Below, piece after piece: positions 1-8,943 of a stretch of 63,858 bases of DNA. The notes under the pieces were generated by a model, which saw only the letters and a list, made by a program, of their open reading frames with translations, did not search any database and was not told the DNA's origin. A program made the translations under genes and the position numbers. Position 1 is the first letter of the stretch, and each line of letters begins with the position of its first letter. Origin of the DNA: Bacillota bacterium (GTDB taxonomy: Bacteria > Bacillota > Clostridia > Christensenellales > CAG-138); NCBI GenBank assembly GCA_016282255.1, contig JAEEKE010000133.1:1-63858 (forward strand). The letters are read 5' to 3'.

Positions 1-1
1 C

Positions 2-754
2 CATCAGACCATGCCCGCCGAGGCTTTCATCTACGCGCTGCCCTACGAAGCCTACACCGAGCACATGGTGCGCCGCTACGGCTTCCACGGCACCAGCCAT
101 AACTATGTTACCCTCCGTGCGATCGAGCTGCTCGGCAAGCCCGCGGCGGATACCAGGATCATCACCTGCCACCTGGGCAACGGTTCCTCCGTGGCGGCGG
201 TCAAGGGCGGCAAGTGCATCGATACCAGCATGGGTCTCACTCCCCTTGAGGGCCTGCCCATGGGCACCAGGAGCGGCGATATCGACCCCGCGATCGTCGG
301 TTATCTCGCAAAGCGCCTCGGCGTCAGCATCAAGGATATGGATACCTACATGAACAAGAAGAGCGGCATGCTCGGCATCAGCGGCGTATCCAGCGATTTC
401 CGCGATCTCAGCGCCGCCGCTGCGGACGGCAACAAGCGCGCCGAGCTTGCGCTGCAGGTGTTCGCCTACCACGTTAAGAAATACATCGGCGCATATGCCG
501 CAGCCCTCAACGGCGTTGACGCTATCGTCTTCACCGCCGGCGTCGGCGAGAACGACCGCGGCATGCGCGAGCGCATCCTCACCGGCCTCGATTATCTCGG
601 CGTGGATGTCGATTTCGAATACAACCGCAGCGCGCCCCGCGGTGTTGAGATCGATATCGCAAAGCCCGAGAGCCGCGTCCGCGTCTACGTTATCCCGACC
701 GACGAGGAGCTTATGATCGCCCGCGACGCGGAGCGCATCGTAAAAGCACTGTGA
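2..754 (+). CDS. ackA: Acetate kinase, C-terminal part (5' end outside window)
   Basis: The gene makes ATP and acetate from acetyl phosphate and ADP, the last step of acetate fermentation. The reading frame is open from base 2 (His-Gln-Thr, then the Met at 11), so the gene begins left of the window; about 250 residues of a family that is usually near 400 are visible. Visible ASKHA-kinase marks are RRYGFHGTSH, HLGNGSS, the TRSGDIDPA segment with the catalytic arginine, FTAGVGEN for nucleotide binding and the final EELMIARD. It precedes yceD-rpmF, a common clostridial order, and is followed by a terminator-like hairpin. Identification is firm; only the N-terminal half is missing. Confidence 0.96.
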   Translation, partial: HQTMPAEAFIYALPYEAYTEHMVRRYGFHGTSHNYVTLRAIELLGKPAADTRIITCHLGNGSSVAAVKGGKCIDTSMGLTPLEGLPMGTRSGDIDPAIVGYLAKRLGVSIKDMDTYMNKKSGMLGISGVSSDFRDLSAAAADGNKRAELALQVFAYHVKKYIGAYAAALNGVDAIVFTAGVGENDRGMRERILTGLDYLGVDVDFEYNRSAPRGVEIDIAKPESRVRVYVIPTDEELMIARDAERIVKAL

Positions 755-762
755 TCGAACAC

Positions 763-800
763 GCTTGCCCGTCCCAATACGAGGCGGGCAAGCATTATAT
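763..800 (+). terminator. Rho-independent terminator-like hairpin after ackA
   Basis: Arms GCTTGCCCG (763-771) and CGGGCAAGC (785-793) form a 9-bp perfect stem, followed by the T-rich tail ATTATATTTT. It sits 9 bases after the ackA stop and ahead of the next promoter. Confidence 0.75.
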
Positions 801-823
801 TTTCGCCCGGGGGCAAAAAACAG

Positions 824-852
824 TTGACAACGCTCCCCTGGACATATAGAAT
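824..852 (+). promoter_or_regulatory. SigA-type promoter for yceD-rpmF
   Basis: TTGACA at 824-829 and TAGAAT at 847-852 are separated by 17 bases. This is close to the housekeeping consensus and lies 35 bases upstream of the yceD start, so it very probably drives yceD-rpmF independently of ackA. Confidence 0.85.
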
Positions 853-886
853 ATCTAAGGTTGCTTAAAGCCCAAATTGGAGTTTT

Positions 887-1426
887 GTGCAGATTATGCA
901 GGCTTTGCAGATAAACGTAGCTCCGGAATTAAAGCTGGCGGGTCAGACCTCCGGCCGGCATTTGGAAACAGAGTATGAGCCGATCGACCTCGGCACGCAT
1001 AAGCTCGTTTTCACGATGCCCCTCACTATCGACGTTTCCTACGTTTTCGACGGGGAAGGGTTCAACGTGAGCGGTGTGCTCAGTTCCGAGCTGCTGATGA
1101 ACTGCACGAAATGCAACAGGGAGTTTAAACAGCGCTTTTCGGTAGATTTTGAGGAACGCTTCATCAAAGCGTCCGATGAAGAGGCCGAGGAGCTCGACTG
1201 CTATCCTTTCTTCGGCGAAACGCTCGATCTCGATCGGATGGTGCTCGATCTGCTGATCCTGAACGCTCCCGCATACGGGCTTTGCAGGCCGGACTGCAAG
1301 GGGCTCTGCCCCAAGTGCGGCGCAGATTTGAATTTTACGCAGTGCGCGTGCTCCCGCCATAAGGGCAATGCGTTCGCAGCCCTTGAGGAGCTCGGCAGGC
1401 TGCTTAAAGACGAAGAGGAGGTGTAG
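887..1426 (+). CDS. yceD: YceD/DUF177 family protein, rpmF-linked
   Basis: This 179-residue member of the YceD/DUF177 family is almost always encoded beside rpmF; in other bacteria the family is tied to 23S rRNA maturation or accumulation. Visible marks are the CTKC pair in the middle and the C-terminal cysteine cluster CKGLCPKCG followed by CAC, a likely metal site. The start chosen is GTG at 887, which has GGAG 4 bases upstream; the ATG at 896 is the alternative. Three bases separate it from rpmF, so the two genes are co-transcribed from the promoter at 824-852. The family call is secure; the exact biochemical role is not visible. Confidence 0.88.
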   Translation: MQIMQALQINVAPELKLAGQTSGRHLETEYEPIDLGTHKLVFTMPLTIDVSYVFDGEGFNVSGVLSSELLMNCTKCNREFKQRFSVDFEERFIKASDEEAEELDCYPFFGETLDLDRMVLDLLILNAPAYGLCRPDCKGLCPKCGADLNFTQCACSRHKGNAFAALEELGRLLKDEEEV

Positions 1427-1429
1427 AAA

Positions 1430-1615
1430 ATGGCAGTACCTAAGAGAAAAACTTCGAAAGCAAGGCGTGACAAGCGCAGGGCTAACTGGAAGCTCAGCGT
1501 CCCGGCTATCGTTGAATGCCCTCAGTGCCACGGTCGTAAGCTCGCTCACCGTGTTTGCAAGCAGTGCGGTTATTACGACGGCGAACAGGTTATCAAGATG
1601 GACGAGGAGGAGTGA
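1430..1615 (+). CDS. rpmF: 50S ribosomal protein L32
   Basis: L32 is a small protein of the large ribosomal subunit. The 61 residues open with [17 protein letters not shown], the basic N-terminus of the family, and carry a zinc ribbon made of CPQC and CKQC, so this is the zinc-binding form. A strong GAGGAGG ribosome site overlaps the yceD stop, in keeping with translational coupling. A hairpin follows at 1652. Length is normal for the family. Confidence 0.98.
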   Translation: MAVPKRKTSKARRDKRRANWKLSVPAIVECPQCHGRKLAHRVCKQCGYYDGEQVIKMDEEE

Positions 1616-1651
1616 TCCCCCTTTTCATCCCAAAGATAAGGCTTTTCCTTC

Positions 1652-1690
1652 GGGGTATGCATATGTATACCCCTGTTCCGTTTTTGGAAG
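1652..1690 (+). terminator. Terminator-like hairpin after rpmF
   Basis: GGGGTAT (1652-1658) pairs with ATACCCC (1667-1673) around a short AT loop, followed by the T-rich stretch TGTTCCGTTTTTGG. It is likely the end of the yceD-rpmF transcript. Confidence 0.6.
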
Positions 1691-1740
1691 CTTTTGTGTA
1701 AGCGTGTGAATCGTTTACTCAGTGCCGGATCAAATAGATA

Positions 1741-1771
1741 CAAAAAAAGACCCTTTACAGGGCCTTTTTTC
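1741..1771. terminator. Bidirectional terminator between rpmF and ftsY
   Basis: An A-rich left flank, the short stem CCCT/AGGG around a TTAC loop and a T-rich right flank (CCTTTTTT) can act in both directions. The position between convergent rpmF (plus) and ftsY (minus) fits a shared terminator. Confidence 0.65.
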
Positions 1772-1783
1772 ATACATAGATTA

Positions 1784-2941
1784 TCAGATGAGCGCCTGCG
1801 CAAAGCTGACTGCGTCGAAGGGCTGAAGGTCGTCTATGCCCTCGCCGACGCCGACGAAGCGGACGGGCAGATCGAGCTCGTCCTTGACCGCCACCACGAC
1901 GCCGCCCTTCGCGGTGCCGTCGAGCTTGGTCAGAATGATGCCGGTAAGCCCGGTGTTCTCGCCAAAGGCCTTCGCCTGGGCGATCGCGTTCTGGCCGGTC
2001 GTAGCGTCCAGCACGAGCAGAACCTCGACGGGCACGCCGGGCAGCTCGCGGTCGATGACGCGGCGGATCTTCGCAAGCTCGTTCATAAGGTTCTTCTTAT
2101 TATGCAGCCTGCCCGCGGTGTCGCAGATCAAAAGGTCGCAGCCCTTCGCCTTGTAGGAGGCGATCGCGTCGAAAACGACGGCGGCGGGGTCCGCGCCCTC
2201 ATTGTGCTTGACGATCGGGACTCCGGCGCGCTCGGCCCAGATGGTAAGCTGTTCGGCGGCGGCAGCGCGGAAGGTGTCGCCCGCGGCGAGCATGACTTTA
2301 CGGCCGTCCTGCTTATACATCGAAGCGAGCTTGCCGATGGAGGTCGTCTTGCCGACGCCGTTCACGCCCACGATGAGGATAACGGCGGGGGAAGAATCGG
2401 GCGGGAACTCGGTATCGGTGCGCATATTATCCGCAAGCAGGCCGATAAGGATATCCCTTGCCTCGCTGCGCTTATGGATCCCGTCCTCCTTGAGCTTTGC
2501 CCTTAGGAGCGAAAGCAGCTTTTCGGTGGTGTTCATGCCCATATCGGAGATGATCATCGCCTCTTCAAGTTCGTCGTAGAACTCGTCGTTGATGCGCTCG
2601 TCGCTTTCGACGAATAGCCCGCCGAAAAGCGTATCCCTTGTCTTCCTAAGACCGTCCTTGAGCTTGGAGAAAAGCCCCTTCTTTTTCTTTTCGGGCTGTT
2701 CGACGGCTTCGATTGATGGCGCCTGCTCGGGAGCTTCATCGGGTATGGCTTCAACGGAATCTTCGATGGCTTGCGAAAGCGCCTCCGCTTCGGCTGCAGA
2801 AGCCTCGGTTTCGCTCGTTTCAGCCTCGTTTTCTTCGGGAAGGACCGGCTCGTTCTCCTCGATCTGCTCCGCGCTCTCGACGGTCGGCTTTTCCTCCTGC
2901 GCTTCCTTCTTTTTATCGTTCTTTTTAAAGATGTTCCACAT
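1784..2941 (-). CDS. ftsY: Signal recognition particle receptor FtsY
   Basis: FtsY is the membrane-associated GTPase that receives SRP-ribosome complexes and hands them to SecYEG. Residues 1-95 form a very acidic A region (Glu/Ala rich), followed by the NG domain. G1 is GVNGVGKTT at 192-200; then come DTFRA at 222-226, DTAGR at 274-278 and TKLDG at 338-342, with the closing VGVGEGIDDLQPFD. The start ATG has AAAGGGG upstream. It is the last gene of the minus-strand rnc-smc-ftsY run, 36 bases after smc. Its partner ffh is on the opposite strand at 9397. Confidence 0.97.
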   Translation of the reverse strand: MWNIFKKNDKKKEAQEEKPTVESAEQIEENEPVLPEENEAETSETEASAAEAEALSQAIEDSVEAIPDEAPEQAPSIEAVEQPEKKKKGLFSKLKDGLRKTRDTLFGGLFVESDERINDEFYDELEEAMIISDMGMNTTEKLLSLLRAKLKEDGIHKRSEARDILIGLLADNMRTDTEFPPDSSPAVILIVGVNGVGKTTSIGKLASMYKQDGRKVMLAAGDTFRAAAAEQLTIWAERAGVPIVKHNEGADPAAVVFDAIASYKAKGCDLLICDTAGRLHNKKNLMNELAKIRRVIDRELPGVPVEVLLVLDATTGQNAIAQAKAFGENTGLTGIILTKLDGTAKGGVVVAVKDELDLPVRFVGVGEGIDDLQPFDAVSFAQALI

Positions 2942-2977
2942 ATTATATCCCCTTTAAGAGTTATGCTTCATGACGGC

Positions 2978-5900
2978 TCATTCGAATTTGGCGGAGACTA
3001 TGGCCGAAACGCCTTTTTCCTCCATCGAAACACCGTAAAGTGAGTTGCACACGGCCATGGAGCCCTTGCGGTGAGTGATCACGATGAACTGCGTGCCCGC
3101 TGAGTAGCCCTTAAGGTATTCCGCAAAGCATTCCACGTTTGCTTCGTCGAGCGAGGTGTCGATCTCGTCGAGGATGCAGAACGCGGCGGGTTTGAGCCTC
3201 AGTATCGCAAACAGCAGTGCGATCGCCGTCAGCGCCTGCTCGCCGCCGGAGAGCAGCGTCAGCAGCTGCAGCTTCTTTCCGGGCGGCTGTGCGATGATAT
3301 CGATGTTTGCATTGAGCACGTCGTTCTTATCCGAAAGCACGAGCTCCGCTCTGCCGCCGCCGAACAGCTCGCGGAAGGTCTCGGTGAAGTTGGCCTGTAT
3401 CTTCTGGAACTGCTCGGTAAACTCCTTTTCCATCGTTACCGTCAGTTTTTCTATAAGCTCGTTGAGATCGGCCTTCGCCTTTTCAAGGTCGGCGCACTGT
3501 GCGGTCAGGTCGTCGTAGCGCTCCTTGACACTGCGGTAATCCTCTATCGCAGAGGTGTTGACCTCGCCCAGCTCCTTGACCGAGCGGCGCAGCTCGTCGG
3601 CGCGCGCGTGCATCTGCGTCACGGGCATCTGCTTACGGTAGGGCAGGGCGTTTTCATACGTCAGCTCATAATCCTGCCAGATGCGCTCCGCGGTGTTCTC
3701 AAGCTCGATCGTCAGCCTGGAGAGCGTAAGCTCGCTGCGGTGCATGCGCTCCCGAAGCTCATTTATCTTAATCAGCATCTCTTCGCGCCTTGCCCTGGTC
3801 TCGTCGAGCAGGCAAAGATGCTGGGCGCGCTCCGCCTCCATGGCGTGCAGCTCGTCGGAAAGGGCGTTGACCTTCTCGCGTTCGCCGCCAAGCGAGGAAG
3901 CGAGCTGAGAAAGCTCCTCCTCGAGCACTAAGGCCGTCTGTCGGCTCTTTTCGGCGGTTTCGAGCAGCTTTGCCTTTCCGGACAAAAGCGATGCATTCTC
4001 GGCCTCGAGCCTTGCGATATCGGCTGCCGCGGCAGACTTTTCCTTCGCCGCCGCAGTGAGCCGCACGCGTATCTCGGCAAGCTCCTCGTTCGCATGCTGC
4101 AGCGTGGCGCGCAGTTCGCCGAGCTTCTGCTGCTCAAGCTTGATATCCTCGTTCGTGATCTCGCTGCCTTTGCTGAGCGTGCTTTCGGCGCTGGCAGCTT
4201 CAAGCTTCTCTTTGTCGATATCGGCAATGGAATCCGCTATCATAGCGGCTTCTTCATCGAGCTTTTTGATAGCCTCATCGTTCTTCTGAACGTATTTGGC
4301 GGTTATATCGGCCTTTTCCTTGTGCGAAGCGAGCTCGACCAGCAGCTCCTGTATCCTGTCGGCGAGCGCTGAATCCGCTTTCCTGGCTTCATAAAGCTCG
4401 TTCCTTGAATCGGCCAGCGAGGCATTCAGCGCTTTGACCTGCGCCTCGGCCTGCTTCCTGGAATAGGCAAGCTCCTCGATCTCGCGTTCGCGGCCGAGCA
4501 GGCTCACCTCACGCTTCTGGATGCTGCCGCCCGTCATGCTGCCGCCGGGGTTGAGGATATCGCCGTCGAGCGTGGCGATGCGGAAGGCCGCCCTCGCACG
4601 CTTGTTGATAAGGATGCCGGTATCGATATCCTTAACGATAACGGTCCTGCCGAGCAGGTTTTCTATGACGCCGCGGAAGGCGGGGGAGAAGCTGATGAGC
4701 TCGGACGCGACACCGTAGCAGCCGTCGACCTTGATATAGTTTTTCTCCTCGCTGCTGAGCAGGCGCGGACGCATGACAGAAACGGGCAGCAGCGTCGCCC
4801 TGCCGTAATCATGGCTGCGAAGATAGTTGATGACGGCTTTCGCGTCCTGCTCGGTGGGTACGATTATGTTCTGCAGCGAAGCGCCCAGCGCCATTTCAAC
4901 GGCGCGTTCGTATTCTTTCGGAACGTTTATGAGTTCGGCGACGACGCCGTGGATGTTATCTGAAAGCTTCGGGTCGCGCGCGGCGTCCGAAAGCAGGCGG
5001 CGCACGCTGGTATAATAGCCTTCGTGAGCGCGCTTCATTTCCTCAAGCACCTTGCTGCGCGAGCGGATGGCGTTGATCTCATCCTCACGTCTGCGAAGGG
5101 TAGAGGAATCGGCCTCTATCCTGCCGTTGATCCCGGCGATCCTGCGGGCGCTTTCCTCGCGCTCGCTGCGCACGGAAGCTGCTCTTTCATTTATGCCGGA
5201 TATGGAGGCATTGATATCGGTCAGCTCTTCCGAAAGCTTTTCGCCCTCGGAAACGGCGCCTGCGCGCTCATTGGCTATGGAACCTACCCTTGCAGTGAGC
5301 GATTCGCGCATCGCATCGAGCCTTGAGATGCGGCTCTTCTGATCGGCAAGCCGATTGAGCGCGTTCATCATCGCCTGCTTGCGTTCGTCGAGCGCGGTCT
5401 CCTTGGCAGCGATCTCATTTTCAAGCGCCTTGAAGTTCTCGGTCGCAAGCGTGAACTGCTTTTCAAGAGCGTCGGTATCGTTCGAGACGCCCGCCACGGT
5501 GTTGCGAAGGATGGCGAGCTGCTCGCCGTTCGTTGAGCGCTGCGCCTCTTTCTCGGCGGCCTCATGCTCGGCGGCTTCGATATCGCGCTTGATCGCGGCG
5601 ATGCGTTCGGCAAGCAGCTTCTCTTCGCCAAGCTCGGATTCAAGCCCGGATGACAGCGCCAGCAGCTTTTGCGAAGCCTCGCCGATAGCGGCCGAGAGCC
5701 TGCGCTCCTCGGTCTCCTCTGCGGAGCAAACGGCGGAAGCGCTCTCTTCCTCGGCACAGGTCGAGTCAAGCTCCTCCTGCATCTGTTCCGACTGCGCCTT
5801 TATAGCCGCGATGCGCTCGTTGGACTTATCGTATTGATTGAGGAACAGGTTTATCTCGAGCTCACGAAGCTCTTCGCGCAGCTTGAAATAAACGGCGGCC

Positions 5901-6532
5901 TTTTCGCTCTGCTCTCTAAGCGGCTCGACGCGCGAACCGAGCTCGCGTATGATGTCGGAGAGCCGTTCGATGTTCTTCTCGGTGTTCAGAAGCTTACGCT
6001 CGGCCTCCTCTTTGCGCGTGCGGTATTTCATCACGCCGGCGGCTTCTTCGAAAACGACGCGCCTTTCGCCCGAACGGTCGGAGAGGATGTCGCTGACGCG
6101 GCCCTGACCGATGATCGAATAGCCGTCCTTGCCGATGCCGGTATCTCGGAAAAGCTCCTGAATGTCCTTAAGGCGGCAGGGAGACTTATTGATACAGTAT
6201 TCGCTCTCGCCGTTTTTGAATGCGCGGCGAGTGACGGCTATCTCGGCATACGGCGAAGCGAGCGTGCCGTCGCGGTTGTCAAAGGTCATCGTGACCTCGC
6301 AGTAGGAGAGCGGCTTGCGCTTCTCGGTGCCGCCGAAAATGAAATCCTCGACCTTCTTGCCGCGCAGGGCGCGCGCTCTCTGTTCGCCCAAAACAAAACG
6401 GAACGCATCGGCAATATTGCTCTTGCCGCATCCGTTCGGTCCGAGAATGCCGGTTATGCCCTGCTCGAAGACTAGTTCCGTCTTCTTCGCGAAGGATTTG
6501 AAGCCGTAGATCTCAAGTTTGGTCAGCTGCAT
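2978..6532 (-). CDS. smc: Chromosome segregation protein SMC
   Basis: SMC is the ATPase core of the condensin-like SMC-ScpAB complex that compacts and separates chromosomes. The 1184 residues show Walker A GPNGCGKSN at about 31-39, long coiled coils on both sides of a hinge near residues 510-680, and the C-terminal ATPase half with the signature LLSGGEQALTAIALL and Walker B FCILDEID. Length is normal for the family. It sits between rnc and ftsY, the usual Firmicutes arrangement. No strong ribosome site is visible before the ATG at 6532; translation may depend on rnc upstream. Confidence 0.98.
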   Translation of the reverse strand: MQLTKLEIYGFKSFAKKTELVFEQGITGILGPNGCGKSNIADAFRFVLGEQRARALRGKKVEDFIFGGTEKRKPLSYCEVTMTFDNRDGTLASPYAEIAVTRRAFKNGESEYCINKSPCRLKDIQELFRDTGIGKDGYSIIGQGRVSDILSDRSGERRVVFEEAAGVMKYRTRKEEAERKLLNTEKNIERLSDIIRELGSRVEPLREQSEKAAVYFKLREELRELEINLFLNQYDKSNERIAAIKAQSEQMQEELDSTCAEEESASAVCSAEETEERRLSAAIGEASQKLLALSSGLESELGEEKLLAERIAAIKRDIEAAEHEAAEKEAQRSTNGEQLAILRNTVAGVSNDTDALEKQFTLATENFKALENEIAAKETALDERKQAMMNALNRLADQKSRISRLDAMRESLTARVGSIANERAGAVSEGEKLSEELTDINASISGINERAASVRSEREESARRIAGINGRIEADSSTLRRREDEINAIRSRSKVLEEMKRAHEGYYTSVRRLLSDAARDPKLSDNIHGVVAELINVPKEYERAVEMALGASLQNIIVPTEQDAKAVINYLRSHDYGRATLLPVSVMRPRLLSSEEKNYIKVDGCYGVASELISFSPAFRGVIENLLGRTVIVKDIDTGILINKRARAAFRIATLDGDILNPGGSMTGGSIQKREVSLLGREREIEELAYSRKQAEAQVKALNASLADSRNELYEARKADSALADRIQELLVELASHKEKADITAKYVQKNDEAIKKLDEEAAMIADSIADIDKEKLEAASAESTLSKGSEITNEDIKLEQQKLGELRATLQHANEELAEIRVRLTAAAKEKSAAAADIARLEAENASLLSGKAKLLETAEKSRQTALVLEEELSQLASSLGGEREKVNALSDELHAMEAERAQHLCLLDETRARREEMLIKINELRERMHRSELTLSRLTIELENTAERIWQDYELTYENALPYRKQMPVTQMHARADELRRSVKELGEVNTSAIEDYRSVKERYDDLTAQCADLEKAKADLNELIEKLTVTMEKEFTEQFQKIQANFTETFRELFGGGRAELVLSDKNDVLNANIDIIAQPPGKKLQLLTLLSGGEQALTAIALLFAILRLKPAAFCILDEIDTSLDEANVECFAEYLKGYSAGTQFIVITHRKGSMAVCNSLYGVSMEEKGVSAIVSAKFE

Positions 6533-6562
6533 AGGTTAAGGAAAAGCTTATGGGATCGGTAA

Positions 6563-7270
6563 TTATGTATTCTGTCCGAGCAGTTCGAGCGTCGCTTTCG
6601 CCGCGTTCTGACCGGCCTCCTGCTTGGTGCTGCCGTCGCCGAAGCCGTAGACCACGCCGCCGATAGTGACCTGGATAGTGAACACACGCTTGTGGTCGGG
6701 GCCGCTGATGCCGATAACGGTGTATTCAAGCTCGCCGGCATGGTTATGCTGCACGTATTCCTGCAGAAGCGTTTTATAGTCCTTTGCGGTAACGGAGCGG
6801 ATCGCGTCGGCAATGCTCTCGTCGACGAAGCAAAGGATGAAGCGCTTGGCGGATTCGAGCCCGCCGTCAAGGAACATCGCGCCGATAACGGCCTCAAGCG
6901 CGTCGGAAAGGATGGAGGGCTTGTCGCGCCCGCCGGTGTTCTCCTCGCCGTGGCTAAGCCTTAGGTATCTGCCCAGATCGAAGCGCTGTGCGGCACGGTA
7001 GAGCGCGGGCTCATAGACGGCGCGCGATCTCGTGCGCGTCATCATACCCTCGTTCATATGCGGATAGTTCAGATAGAGATATTCGCTGACGCAAAGCTCA
7101 AGTACAGCGTCGCCAAGAAACTCCAAACGCTCGTTATGGATGGCCGCCCTGTTCTCGCCCTTAACGAACGAGGAGTGGGTGAGCGCGGTGTTAAGAAGAC
7201 TTGGATCGGTGAAGCTGTAGCTGAGCTTTGATTGAAGTTCAGTAAGCTCTGCTATGCGTTTTTCGTTCAT
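6563..7270 (-). CDS. rnc: Ribonuclease III
   Basis: RNase III is the double-stranded RNA endonuclease that processes rRNA precursors and structured mRNAs. The 235 residues start at the ATG at 7270, with AAGAAG upstream; a GTG further up at 7306 would lie inside a hairpin and is rejected. The signature NERLEFLGDAVL is at 47-58 and LSDALEAVIGAMF at 121-133, giving the expected acidic active-site set (about E50, D54, D123, E126). A dsRNA-binding domain occupies 164-233. It heads the rnc-smc-ftsY run behind acpP. Confidence 0.96.
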   Translation of the reverse strand: MNEKRIAELTELQSKLSYSFTDPSLLNTALTHSSFVKGENRAAIHNERLEFLGDAVLELCVSEYLYLNYPHMNEGMMTRTRSRAVYEPALYRAAQRFDLGRYLRLSHGEENTGGRDKPSILSDALEAVIGAMFLDGGLESAKRFILCFVDESIADAIRSVTAKDYKTLLQEYVQHNHAGELEYTVIGISGPDHKRVFTIQVTIGGVVYGFGDGSTKQEAGQNAAKATLELLGQNT

Positions 7271-7301
7271 ATTCTTCTTTTGAGAGGCGGAATAGTACAG
7301 A

Positions 7302-7333
7302 CCCACACCGCGCGGGTAAACGAACGGTGTGGG
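7302..7333. terminator. Hairpin between acpP and rnc
   Basis: CCCACACCG and CGGTGTGGG form a 9-bp perfect stem. The T tail is poor in the minus direction, so it may attenuate rather than stop acpP transcripts, or serve as an RNA-processing site ahead of rnc. Confidence 0.5.
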
Positions 7334-7348
7334 CCCTATTGCCTTTTC

Positions 7349-7573
7349 TTATTTGGATTCGATGTACCTGACGATATCGCCGACGGTCTTGATGGTGGGA
7401 AGCACGTCGTCGGAGATCTCGATGCCGTAGCGTTCTTCAAGTCCGCTGACGAGTTCGTACAGATCGATGGAATCGGCCTTGAGGTCGTCGATAAGAAGGG
7501 AATCTTCGCTGATCCTCTCCTCGGGGATGGTGAGCTGCTCAGCGAGTGCACTGCGGATTTCGTCGAATACCAT
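7349..7573 (-). CDS. acpP: Acyl carrier protein
   Basis: ACP carries growing acyl chains on a phosphopantetheine arm in fatty acid synthesis. The attachment motif DSIDLYEL is present, with the modified serine at residue 35 counted from the ATG at 7573. That ATG is preferred over a TTG six bases upstream because AAAGGAG lies 8 bases before it. The 74 acidic residues have family length. plsX is upstream and rnc downstream; fabD and fabG, often found between plsX and acpP, are absent here. Confidence 0.94.
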   Translation of the reverse strand: MVFDEIRSALAEQLTIPEERISEDSLLIDDLKADSIDLYELVSGLEERYGIEISDDVLPTIKTVGDIVRYIESK

Positions 7574-7684
7574 ATTCAATCTCCTTTATTCTTAGTAGTC
7601 GTAGTCGGTTTCTTTATGATGCTTGCCCGCGGTATCGGGCAGAGGTTACAGGGCGGACGGCCTTCACCGTCTCCGCCGCATGAT

Positions 7685-7713
7685 ATTCTACATTATATTG
7701 AAGCGTCTGTCAA
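7685..7713 (-). promoter_or_regulatory. SigA-type promoter for acpP
   Basis: On the minus strand TTGACA (7713-7708) and TAGAAT (7690-7685) are 17 bases apart. It lies between plsX and acpP and would start transcription about 105 bases before the acpP ATG. Confidence 0.85.
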
Positions 7714-7767
7714 TAGAAAACACATGATATTGTTCTTAAATCAAGGCGATACTGTGACAGAAGGGGG

Positions 7768-8775
7768 TCATTCCTCGTCCATTTGGGCTTCGGCGCAGCT
7801 GCGGATCCTGCTTACGGTATCCCCGAGCACCAGCTTCCTTGCCTGACCGATCGCCGAACAGAACGCGTGCGCGTCGCTCGAGCCGTGCGCCTTAATGACG
7901 CCGCCGTTGACGCCGAGGAGTGGAGCACCGCCGTATTCGGTGTAGTCCATGCGCTTCTTGAGCTTGCGGAACGCGCTGCGGCAGAGGAGCGCGCCGACCT
8001 GCGAGCGCTTCTTCGAGCGTATCTCGTCCTTGAGCATATGAAGGATCGCGTGCGCGGTGCCCTCGATGGATTTTAGCACCGTGTTGCCGACAAAGCCGTC
8101 GCAGACGAGCACGTCGAAATCGCCGCTCATGACGTCGCGCGGCTCGCAGTTGCCCACGAAGTTGATGCTCTTATCCGCTTTAAGCAGATGATGCGCGGCC
8201 TTGGTGAGCTCGTTGCCCTTCTCCTCCTCGGCGCCGTTGTTGATAAGAGCGACTCTGGGGGAATCGATCCCGAGGACGGAGGACATATAGGCGGAGCCCA
8301 TGAACGCGAACTGAACGAGGTATTCGGGTTTGCTGTCGACGTTCGCGCCGCAGTCGATGAGCATCGCGGGACCCTTGAGAGTGGGGAGGATCGGCGCGAG
8401 CGCGGGGCGCTTGATGCCCTTGATGCGCCTGAGCTTAAAGATCGCCCCGGCGAGCACGGCGCCGGTGCTGCCGGCCGAGATCATGCAGTCCGCTTCGCCG
8501 TCGGCAACGAGCCGGAGCGCGCGCACGAGCGAGCTGTCGGTCTTGCGGGAAACGGCGGTCGTGGGTTTTTCGTCGCAGCCGATGATCTCGGGCGCGTGTA
8601 CGATCTCGATGCGGGAGCGGTCGTATTCAAGCCCCTGAAGCGCTTCGTTCAGCTTTGCTTCATCCCCGCATAGGATGATGCTGAAATCGTCGTTGAGCGC
8701 GAGCGCTTCGATACAGCCGTTTATAACGGCGGAAGGCGCGTTGTCGCCGCCGAATGCGTCAATTGCGAATTTCAT
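7768..8775 (-). CDS. plsX: Phosphate acyltransferase PlsX
   Basis: PlsX makes acyl phosphate from acyl-ACP, the acyl donor for PlsY in phosphatidic acid synthesis. The N-terminus MKFAIDAFGGDNAP is the family signature; GSTGAVLAGA and the C-terminal APLLGVNGGVIKAHG are also typical. The ATG at 8775 gives the canonical N-terminus. A TTG at 8787 has a better spaced AAAGGA, so a start four codons longer is possible. It is the first gene of the inverted plsX-ftsY block, and acpP follows with its own promoter. Confidence 0.95.
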   Translation of the reverse strand: MKFAIDAFGGDNAPSAVINGCIEALALNDDFSIILCGDEAKLNEALQGLEYDRSRIEIVHAPEIIGCDEKPTTAVSRKTDSSLVRALRLVADGEADCMISAGSTGAVLAGAIFKLRRIKGIKRPALAPILPTLKGPAMLIDCGANVDSKPEYLVQFAFMGSAYMSSVLGIDSPRVALINNGAEEEKGNELTKAAHHLLKADKSINFVGNCEPRDVMSGDFDVLVCDGFVGNTVLKSIEGTAHAILHMLKDEIRSKKRSQVGALLCRSAFRKLKKRMDYTEYGGAPLLGVNGGVIKAHGSSDAHAFCSAIGQARKLVLGDTVSRIRSCAEAQMDEE

Positions 8776-8915
8776 TGTGTTTATCAAGAAGTCCTTTCCA
8801 AATCATTTACTCAATAATTATATTTCAAATTACGCTGTTTTTCAATTGTTTTATCCGAAAAACGGTCAGAAAACACCGCCTAAACGAATATATAGCGGAA
8901 TCACACGAAAAAGGC

Positions 8916-8943
8916 TTGACAATCTTCGCCGGATAAGTATAAT
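8916..8943 (+). promoter_or_regulatory. SigA-type promoter for the ylxM-ffh operon
   Basis: TTGACA at 8916-8921 and TATAAT at 8938-8943 are 16 bases apart, in the divergent gap between plsX and ylxM. The expected transcript start near 8950 falls at the foot of a hairpin (TGTAAAG 8951-8957 with CTTTACA 8966-8972). Confidence 0.88.

Noticed and set aside
7271-7306. Longer rnc start at GTG 7306
   Set aside because: It lies in a 9-bp hairpin, has no ribosome site and adds residues not seen in the family.
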